This document shows positions 6,759 through 11,583 of a stretch of 11,583 bases of DNA, piece by piece. The DNA lies in assembly GCA_002328585.1 (NCBI GenBank), contig DCUV01000046.1:83138-94720 (forward strand). Reading direction: 5' to 3'. The notes under the pieces are model-generated. The model saw only the letters and a program-made list of their open reading frames with translations, was not told where the DNA came from and ran no database searches. Origin of the DNA: Spirochaetia bacterium UBA2205. Lineage in GTDB: Bacteria; Spirochaetota; UBA4802; UB4802. Position 1 is the first letter of the stretch; the number at the start of each line of letters is the position of its first letter. The position numbers were made by a program, and so were the translations under genes.

Positions 6759-9012
6759 GCATGGATATTTAACCATGAAAAAGAAAACATTAATAATGAG
6801 TATCTGTTTGATAGTTATTGTTATAGTGTTCTGTTTTGGCATATATAGATTTTTATTCTCACGATCGTATAGAAACACAGTTGCAGCACCTACCAGCGCT
6901 CCTGTATACATCTATCGTTTAGATAAAGAATATTCGTTCATTCAAGCAAAAACTCGTGATGATGCCTTTTCTGGATTGGGCTTTGTCCATGCACGTGATA
7001 GATTAAAGCAGATTGAGTTTTTGCGGATTATGGCAAATGGAACATGTGTCCAAAACGGTATTTCTCACTACGGAGTAATCGATAAGCTTGTGCTGGCGGT
7101 TGGGTTGCATTTAAAAGCTGCAACACTTACCAGGGAACTATCGCCCACATATAAAAATTATTTACAACATTATGTCGATGGCATCAATGCCTATAAAGAA
7201 AAACGGGCAGAAGGAAATACATCACAACAATGGGAGGTTGAGGATGTCGTGCGCATATCCCTGTTTCTTGAATTTGCCAATGCGTTTTTAACAAATACCG
7301 AGCTGTTTTTTCCCGTTTATGATGCTGACTATCCATTGCTGAATCATGAAATTTACAATAAAAAAATTGTACGCAGTTATTCCCCTGATGATGATACAAT
7401 AATCAGACAGATAAAAAAACTGCGGGATGCACTTGCTTCACTTTTTGGATTGTATGGTTCGTATTGCAGGGGATTTGCGGTTGCGTTGCCAGCGCGTGTC
7501 ATGGATACTGATAATGCTACACTGTGTTTGAGCTATGAAAACAGCATTTCTATATATCCCTTAATTTATCCGGTCATTATACAAATTGAAAAAAATACAG
7601 TTCAGGGTTATACCTTTGCAGGATTGCCCTATATAATTGCAGGAAAAACTGATGCTGTGCGCTTTGCATCATTTTCTGTGATGGCTGATACACAGATTTT
7701 TTGCAAGCACCCCACGCAAACAAACAATACCATTGTTTATTATCAAAGTGCAGCAGGCTATAAAGAGCTTTCTAAAGAACAATCCTCAAACTATGGTTCA
7801 CGATTTACTGATACTGGCGCAGTTATATCGGATGCATTTGATGAATCAGTCAAGGATACCGTTATTACACTTGCATACGTCAGCCCAGAAAAAGGGTATT
7901 TTGAAGCAATGCTTGATGTACCATTTGTGACGTCATTAAATGAGTATGTCCATATTGCAAATGGCTATAAGGGGCAACCCAGGGTTTTTATAGTTCAGGA
8001 TGGAGTTACCTCTTTTCAGATAATCGCAGGCAATACCATAGCAGATAATGATAGCCCTGTGCTTGCAACACCACAGAAAGCGCTGATTGCAAAAACGGAA
8101 GCCAACCTTTTTGAGGTTAAACAGGTGGATATGCTTGTTGCAGGCAGTGAAATGATAGAGAATCCATCGTTTGCTGTCCAGAAAATAATGGCATTTAATA
8201 ATCTGATGCGATTCAAAACTATACAGGATGCCATGACACAGGTTGCTATATACCGGGATAATGATGTTGCAGCATTGCTTACTGATATTAAATATCCTGC
8301 TGCACAGCAATATCTGACTATAATGAACAATCTTCTGGAAAAAATGCCCATTACATCGGCTAAATTGGCAAATATTTATTTTCAGGAGTGGAATTTTGCC
8401 ATGAACAAGGACTATGTAGCGCCCACATTGTATAACGCCATCTTCACATCGCTCATTAAAGAAACATTTACCGATGAACTCCCGTATAATGTAGGTGATA
8501 TGGTGCAGCATTATATGATCTTTGAACCAGAATTTTTAAGGATTTTCCAGGAGGATACATCACCCTATTTTGATGATACTGCTACTGTGGGAAAACTGGA
8601 ATCACGTGACCTTATCTTTGACAGGGCGTTTTTGCATTCTTTAAACTATTTTAACTATACTATTGGACCATATATTGATAAATGGCGATGGGGAAAAGTT
8701 ATTAGGGGGATAGTTGATGATAAAACGCCGGGTTCAAATGTAGTCAGCAGAGTGAAGAAAAAGAAGACCATATCATTAAGCGGCTTTGACAATACTGTTT
8801 TCAGGAATTTGATCAAACGGCAGGATTATAGTATCGATAGCCTTACTGTATGTGCATCGTTTATGGATGAAAACACTCACCGGATGACAGCACTGATTAG
8901 TCCAATTATGAATCTGGTGCCGTCCTATTATACTGATATTAATGCCGCTACATTTTTTACTATCAATGTCAATAATAAGCACGATTGTTTTACCATTAAC
9001 CCTGTTAAATAA
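6748..9012 (+). CDS. Membrane-anchored penicillin acylase-family (Ntn hydrolase) protein, divergent, 754 aa
   Basis: Residue numbers below count from TTG 6742. The frame opens with TTG codons at 6742 and 6748 inside the dapL end. AGGAG at 6734-6738 is 9 nt from TTG 6748, which I choose. ATG 6775 is an alternative without a ribosome site. A signal anchor follows (MKKK, then IMSICLIVIVIVFCFGIY). PF01804 blocks appear in order: SGLGFVHARDRLKQIEF (~77-93, GFVHARDR at 80-87), the chain-junction region GSYCRGFAV (239-247), FAGLPYIIAGKTD...ADTQIF, FQEWNFAMNKDYVAPTLYNAIF, and WRWGKVIRGIV. The length fits the family's 750-850. Usual members are autoprocessed periplasmic amidohydrolases acting on N-acyl amides or lactones. 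Here the canonical G-S-N-x-W-x-V motif reads G-S-Y-C-R-G-F-A-V. Aligning F with W places Cys242 at the nucleophile, with Ser240 as the alternative. The GxN and AWG motifs and the C-terminal GxSG block are also degraded. It may be a Cys-type amidase or an inactive relative; the substrate is unknown. Confidence 0.8.
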   Translation: MNFKHGYLTMKKKTLIMSICLIVIVIVFCFGIYRFLFSRSYRNTVAAPTSAPVYIYRLDKEYSFIQAKTRDDAFSGLGFVHARDRLKQIEFLRIMANGTCVQNGISHYGVIDKLVLAVGLHLKAATLTRELSPTYKNYLQHYVDGINAYKEKRAEGNTSQQWEVEDVVRISLFLEFANAFLTNTELFFPVYDADYPLLNHEIYNKKIVRSYSPDDDTIIRQIKKLRDALASLFGLYGSYCRGFAVALPARVMDTDNATLCLSYENSISIYPLIYPVIIQIEKNTVQGYTFAGLPYIIAGKTDAVRFASFSVMADTQIFCKHPTQTNNTIVYYQSAAGYKELSKEQSSNYGSRFTDTGAVISDAFDESVKDTVITLAYVSPEKGYFEAMLDVPFVTSLNEYVHIANGYKGQPRVFIVQDGVTSFQIIAGNTIADNDSPVLATPQKALIAKTEANLFEVKQVDMLVAGSEMIENPSFAVQKIMAFNNLMRFKTIQDAMTQVAIYRDNDVAALLTDIKYPAAQQYLTIMNNLLEKMPITSAKLANIYFQEWNFAMNKDYVAPTLYNAIFTSLIKETFTDELPYNVGDMVQHYMIFEPEFLRIFQEDTSPYFDDTATVGKLESRDLIFDRAFLHSLNYFNYTIGPYIDKWRWGKVIRGIVDDKTPGSNVVSRVKKKKTISLSGFDNTVFRNLIKRQDYSIDSLTVCASFMDENTHRMTALISPIMNLVPSYYTDINAATFFTINVNNKHDCFTINPVK

Positions 9013-9067
9013 ATTTTGATAGAGGCACACAACACGGTTGCAGTATGATATATTGTTTGAGTATGTA

Positions 9068-9093
9068 TTGAGCTGAGCATGCATGAAGCTCAA
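9068..9093. other. Inverted repeat between the acylase-family gene and tRNA-Ala
   Basis: TTGAGCT (9068-9074) and AGCTCAA (9087-9093) are perfect 7-nt arms around a 12-nt loop containing GCATGCATG. It lies 55 nt after the acylase-family stop and 28 nt beyond the tRNA 3' end, where converging transcripts would end. Neither strand shows a clean U-run directly after it, so a terminator call is weak. Confidence 0.35.
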
Positions 9094-9121
9094 AGGGTAA
9101 AAAATATTTATAATATGCCTG

Positions 9122-9194
9122 TGGAGCTGAAGGGAGTCGAACCCTCGACCTCTAGAGTGCGATTCTAGCGCTCTCCCAGCTGAGCTACAGCCCC
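9122..9194 (-). tRNA. tRNA-Ala (anticodon CGC)
   Basis: The reverse complement folds completely. The acceptor GGGGCTG/CAGCTCC has the alanine identity wobble pair G3-U70, and the D-arm is GCTC-AGCTGGGA-GAGC. The anticodon arm is CTAGA-ATCGCAC-TCTAG with anticodon CGC, reading GCG. The T-arm is GAGGG-TTCGACT-CCCTT, and the discriminator is A73. The 3' CCA is not encoded, since CAGG follows the discriminator, so a CCA-adding enzyme is required. The mature length without CCA is 73 nt. AT-rich -10-like sequences (TATACT, TATATT) lie just upstream, but no good -35 box is at proper spacing. Confidence 0.96.
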
Positions 9195-9571
9195 AAAAGA
9201 ATATAACAGTATATTAATCATGGAAGGGTAAATCATGTTTTTCGTCAATAGATTTTTTAGTGGCAGGTATGGGTATAAAAGGATTTCATCATGTTGCCAT
9301 GGCTCATAGTGGAGATAAAAAATATTTCCATAACCTTATCATATAGCAATTTTTATGAAAGTATGCTTATAGTCACTATGCGTTTCCAATGGAAATATTT
9401 CATATAAATCCGTTTTATTGTTGCGGATAGTATCTTTATGAATTGATGAATTGTTTGCAGAACTTTTGAAAAATGAAAGTCAATCCGGTACATAATGAAA
9501 TATTATTGTATTTTTTTATGGATAGTAACATTCGATAGTACAATTACCAAAATTGTAAGAGGAGAAATGTG
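9195..9571. other. 377-bp non-coding gap upstream of tRNA-Ala (-) and of the 159-aa gene (+)
   Basis: It separates two divergent genes, so both promoters should be here. I see no coding frame. A 12-bp perfect inverted repeat, AAATATTTCCAT at 9320-9331 and ATGGAAATATTT at 9389-9400, encloses 57 nt. The right arm is directly followed by CATATAAATCC, which partly mirrors GGATTTCATCATG at 9281-9293. A 7-bp hairpin, TACAATT-ACCAA-AATTGTA (9539-9557), ends one base before the Shine-Dalgarno of the next gene. No convincing -35/-10 pair was found on the plus strand. Confidence 0.5.
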
Positions 9572-10051
9572 ATGGATGCCGTAATAGATTTTTTTGCAAA
9601 AATACTTTCATATTGTGTTCAGTTTATTAACCGGGTTGCTGATATTCTTATGCGATTATATGAATATTGCATTGGTATCTTCCGTGAGCTAGAAATTTTT
9701 GAAAAATGTATTGTTATAGTATCAATTGTTTCTCTGGCTATTCCCGTTTTGCCAATAGCGCGCTTTTATATTTTTGAAAGCTGGTATTATGTCAATAATC
9801 CGCTTGCCATATACTTTATTGGAATTATCATTATCATGGTTGTTTCTGCTCTATGGCAAAAATTCTGGATTTTAATAGCACGACTGCTCATAATAGTGTA
9901 TTACTTTGCATGGGTAATCTATCTCCCTATCGGCAATAGTATTACAAAAGCACGCCCCTATGAGCTGGCTTATGGATATTACTGTAATCTTGTTGTTTCA
10001 GTTGTCTATATAGTTTTATGTGTGCTATCGCTTATTAATAGCAGGCGATAG
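9572..10051 (+). CDS. Hypothetical integral membrane protein, 159 aa
   Basis: I do not recognise the family. The frame opens at GTG 9569, but the ATG at 9572 sits 7 nt from AAGAGGAG (9558-9564) and is preferred. The first ~40 residues look like amphipathic helix (FFAKILSYCVQFINRVADILMRLYEY). Four hydrophobic segments follow at about 43-65, 76-94, 97-119 and 138-155, separated by short charged or aromatic loops, with a basic end (NSRR). It has no catalytic motif and no lipobox. A perfect 7-bp hairpin directly before the ribosome site could limit translation initiation. The stop codon is 7 bp from the end of the convergent DUF1178 gene. The composition and good ribosome site support a real gene. 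Confidence 0.75.
   Translation: MDAVIDFFAKILSYCVQFINRVADILMRLYEYCIGIFRELEIFEKCIVIVSIVSLAIPVLPIARFYIFESWYYVNNPLAIYFIGIIIIMVVSALWQKFWILIARLLIIVYYFAWVIYLPIGNSITKARPYELAYGYYCNLVVSVVYIVLCVLSLINSRR
10025..10051. terminator. Hairpin at the convergent 3' ends, possible bidirectional terminator
   Basis: CTATCGC (10025-10031) and GCGATAG (10045-10051) form a 7-bp stem with a 13-nt loop across the last codons and stop of the membrane-protein gene, just beyond the end of the DUF1178 gene. No strong U-run follows on either strand (TAACCGGTTATTGTT on plus), so this is tentative. Confidence 0.35.
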
Positions 10052-10058
10052 TAACCGG

Positions 10059-10466
10059 TTATTGTTCTACATCGTCAATTTTTGGCACGGGCAGGATGGG
10101 TATCCCTTCGTCAAGCAGTTCTTCCATATCTTCATGAGATGCAGTTCCATAAATGTTTCGTTCCTCTTCGATGCCATAGTATATGGCACGAGCAACCTCG
10201 GGGAACTCATTGCCAACATTTTCAAAATGTTGTTTGATGTATGATTCGACCATCCGGATCATCTCAAAAAAAGCTGGCTGTTTTTTATCTGAAAATGAAT
10301 TATTTGTTTGTATTGAACATCCGGTGAAAAGTCTTTTAATTTCACGCGAATTGCATAAAGGACATTCCACAAGACCAGCATTCAATTGTTTATCAAACGC
10401 ATCATAATCTTTAAAATATCCTTCAAACAAGTGGCCATTGGCACATTGTATATCAAAGCTTATCAT
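10059..10466 (-). CDS. DUF1178 family zinc-ribbon protein, 135 aa
   Basis: The match to the DUF1178 (PF06676) pattern is clear. Residues 1-38 form a zinc-ribbon-like N-terminus: MISFDIQCANGHLFEGYF with Cys8 and His12, and ECPLCNS with Cys35 and Cys38. A variable linker (~48-65) leads to the conserved C-terminal helix region. There, FENVGNEFPEVARAIYYGIEEERNIYGTAS and the ending GIPILPVP correspond to the family's ED.G..F..EAR.ihyGe.eeR.I.G...........GI...PlP. The 135-150 residue length is typical. The family has no established function; it is a small soluble protein, probably metal-binding. The gene is single, convergent with the membrane-protein gene, and divergent from the rRNA operon. Its promoter is at 10504-10531. 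The ribosome site before ATG 10466 is poor (GAAGTGAG). Confidence 0.9.
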   Translation of the reverse strand: MISFDIQCANGHLFEGYFKDYDAFDKQLNAGLVECPLCNSREIKRLFTGCSIQTNNSFSDKKQPAFFEMIRMVESYIKQHFENVGNEFPEVARAIYYGIEEERNIYGTASHEDMEELLDEGIPILPVPKIDDVEQ

Positions 10467-10503
10467 ATCAACTCACTTCATTAATAATAACTATCTGACA
10501 ACA

Positions 10504-10531
10504 ATTGTAATAGTTTTCAATTACATTTCAA
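10504..10531 (-). promoter_or_regulatory. Promoter for the DUF1178 gene
   Basis: On the minus strand TTGAAA (complement of 10526-10531), a 16-nt spacer and TACAAT (complement of 10504-10509) give 5 of 6 matches at each box. The start would be near 10497, leaving a ~30-nt leader before the ATG at 10466. Confidence 0.55.
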
Positions 10532-10725
10532 AAAAATTATATATTTGTGATAGTCTCGATTATTCAAAAGTTGATGGGGCCGTTGCATAATGTCAACAAA
10601 GATAGTTGTCTGAAATAGTATTAAAGTATATCCTTTGTATCGCCATAACTCAAAACCATGGGGGAAAATCAAGAAGTAAAAATGAGGAATACTCATAATT
10701 ATTTGATAATATTTTATAATTATTA

Positions 10726-10755
10726 TTGACAGTGCTATTGCTTTTTATTTATGGT
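10726..10755 (+). promoter_or_regulatory. Weak upstream promoter candidate of the rRNA operon
   Basis: A consensus TTGACA (10726-10731) is followed after 18 nt by TATGGT (10750-10755, 4 of 6). The location fits an additional distal rRNA promoter, but the -10 box is poor. Confidence 0.3.
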
Positions 10756-10830
10756 CACATCTCGTTACGTTAATAGAAAATTATGATTTAAAAAAATTCC
10801 TTCAAAAAAGATTTTTTTTTACAAAAAAGC

Positions 10831-10859
10831 TTGACAGTACGGTAGTGTTTCACTATATG
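10831..10859 (+). promoter_or_regulatory. rRNA operon promoter P1
   Basis: Consensus TTGACA (10831-10836), a 17-nt spacer and TATATG (10854-10859) are preceded by a T9 run and an A6 run that resemble an UP element. Predicted initiation is near 10866, about 310 nt before the mature 16S rRNA. Confidence 0.65.
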
Positions 10860-10888
10860 TACCTATTGCTTAACGATAGAAGCTGACG

Positions 10889-10901
10889 TGTTCTTTTTAA
10901 C
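10889..10901 (+). promoter_or_regulatory. boxA-like antitermination element downstream of P1
   Basis: TGTTCTTTTTAAC resembles bacterial boxA (E. coli rrn TGCTCTTTAACA), the site where NusB-NusE loads on nascent rRNA. It begins about 23 nt after the predicted P1 start and would be in P1 transcripts only. The extra Ts make it an imperfect match. Confidence 0.4.
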
Positions 10902-10963
10902 CTTATGGTAATTTTTTTCTTAAAGAAAGCTTAAAAAAAATTCGAAAAGTTATTAAGAAAAAC

Positions 10964-10992
10964 TTGACGAACTGATACAAAGCGAGTATATT
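10964..10992 (+). promoter_or_regulatory. rRNA operon promoter P2
   Basis: TTGACG (10964-10969), a 17-nt spacer and TATATT (10987-10992) each match the consensus at 5 of 6 positions, with strong A-tracts upstream (10930-10963). Initiation is expected near 10999, about 180 nt before 16S. Tandem promoters are normal for rRNA operons. Confidence 0.75.
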
Positions 10993-11026
10993 AAAAGAAA
11001 AGCTTTCAGAACACTTAAAGCAACTC

Positions 11027-11048
11027 TCCCACACGAGTGGGATTTTTT
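11027..11048 (+). terminator. Intrinsic terminator-like hairpin inside the rRNA leader
   Basis: TCCCAC (11027-11032), loop ACGA and GTGGGA (11037-11042) form a 6-bp GC-rich stem followed directly by six Ts (11043-11048), the classic Rho-independent form. No plus-strand gene lies upstream for which it could be the end, since the preceding gene is on the minus strand. It begins only ~28 nt after the predicted P2 start and precedes the best boxA, so it could attenuate leader transcription. Confidence 0.65.
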
Positions 11049-11061
11049 ATCCAAAATCATG

Positions 11062-11075
11062 GTTCTTTGAAAACT
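11062..11075 (+). promoter_or_regulatory. rRNA leader boxA (NusB/NusE antitermination site)
   Basis: GTTCTTTGAAAACT matches the boxA of Bacillus-type rRNA leaders (TGTTCTTTGAAAACT, from memory) apart from the first base, which is G here. It lies 104 nt before the mature 16S start, as expected for antitermination of an rRNA operon. Confidence 0.75.
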
Positions 11076-11116
11076 GAGTAGTATCTCACGGGTGAATGGT
11101 TTCATCTTTGTAGAAA

Positions 11117-11135
11117 ATAGGTTTGTGAAACCTAT
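11117..11135 (+). other. Leader hairpin between boxA and 16S
   Basis: ATAGGTTT (11117-11124) and AAACCTAT (11128-11135) form a perfect 8-bp stem with a GTG loop. Its position downstream of boxA suits a boxC-like or processing structure in the rRNA leader. There is no U-run after it. Confidence 0.5.
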
Positions 11136-11178
11136 AATGATTTAATAATTAAAGAATGTAAACTCTTTATTATATTCT

Positions 11179-11583
<405 letters not shown>

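Larger units (their letters stand above)
10467..11178. other. 712-bp divergent regulatory region and rRNA operon leader
   Basis: No coding frame is credible here. It holds the minus-strand promoter of the DUF1178 gene and then, towards 16S, one weak and two good plus-strand promoters, A/T-tracts, two boxA-like elements, a terminator-like hairpin and a second hairpin. Between 10910 and 10942, T-run and A-run arms (AATTTTTTT and AAAAAAATT) form a 9-bp inverted repeat of pure A-T pairs, likely bent or UP-element DNA for promoter P2. The stretch 10532-10725 shows nothing I can assign. Confidence 0.65.

Noticed and set aside
7936..8511. 191-codon open frame on the minus strand inside the acylase-family gene
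   Set aside because: It lies wholly within a well-supported plus-strand gene, its translation is Cys/His/Ile-rich with no domain pattern, and it has no ribosome site. It is a shadow frame, as are 8016-8351 and 8776-9093.
5526..9012. Beta-lactam biosynthesis or resistance locus, from the acylase-family call
   Set aside because: The family is broad, key motifs are divergent and no other beta-lactam gene is present; the pairing with dapL does not support it.
9068..9093. Intrinsic terminator for the acylase-family gene or tRNA-Ala
   Set aside because: The stem is short, the loop is long, and neither strand has a U-run directly after it, so it is listed only as an inverted repeat.
10020..10407. 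Plus-strand frames over the DUF1178 gene (10020-10244, 10183-10407)
   Set aside because: The minus-strand DUF1178 protein matches its family over its full length, so these are antisense shadows.

Overview
The window is AT-rich (roughly one third G+C by eye). It ends in the first ~405 nt of a 16S rRNA gene whose 5' region carries the GGCGGCGCGTCTTAAACATGC block that I associate with spirochaetes. A dapL-type lysine/diaminopimelate gene, a relaxed lipobox and a boxA-bearing rRNA leader fit a member of the Spirochaetota. I cannot place it below phylum from 405 nt read by eye, and the phylum call is itself from memory.

Layout. Positions 1-33 are the 5' end of a minus-strand tRNA that runs off the window, with a near-consensus promoter behind it. 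Next come two plus-strand genes in one operon: an unrecognised 306-residue cytoplasmic protein and an exported SagB/ThcOx-like nitroreductase. A 475-bp gap holds two kinds of dispersed repeat: a 43-nt hairpin repeat that recurs inverted before dapL, and a ~164-bp palindromic element with terminal inverted repeats. A minus-strand AEC-family permease follows, then a 62-residue charged helical protein, an AI-2E-family membrane protein, a small lipoprotein with an OB-fold-like domain, and dapL. dapL is translationally overlapped by a membrane-anchored, divergent penicillin-acylase-family (Ntn hydrolase) protein. After that come tRNA-Ala(CGC) on the minus strand, a 159-residue membrane protein, and a convergent DUF1178 zinc-ribbon protein. 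Last is a 712-bp rRNA leader with tandem promoters, two boxA-like elements, an intrinsic-terminator-like hairpin, and the start of 16S rRNA.

Most of this is a chromosomal housekeeping neighbourhood with short operons and changing strand. I see no phage, plasmid, CRISPR, toxin-antitoxin or defence system. The observations most worth a second look are the rRNA leader, where a terminator-like hairpin sits between promoter P2 and boxA while the upstream promoter P1 has its own boxA-like box before that hairpin, and the acylase-family protein, whose expected Ser nucleophile position reads as Cys or is shifted. Overlap with dapL suggests the acylase protein is co-expressed with the diaminopimelate enzyme, but a shared pathway is only a guess.
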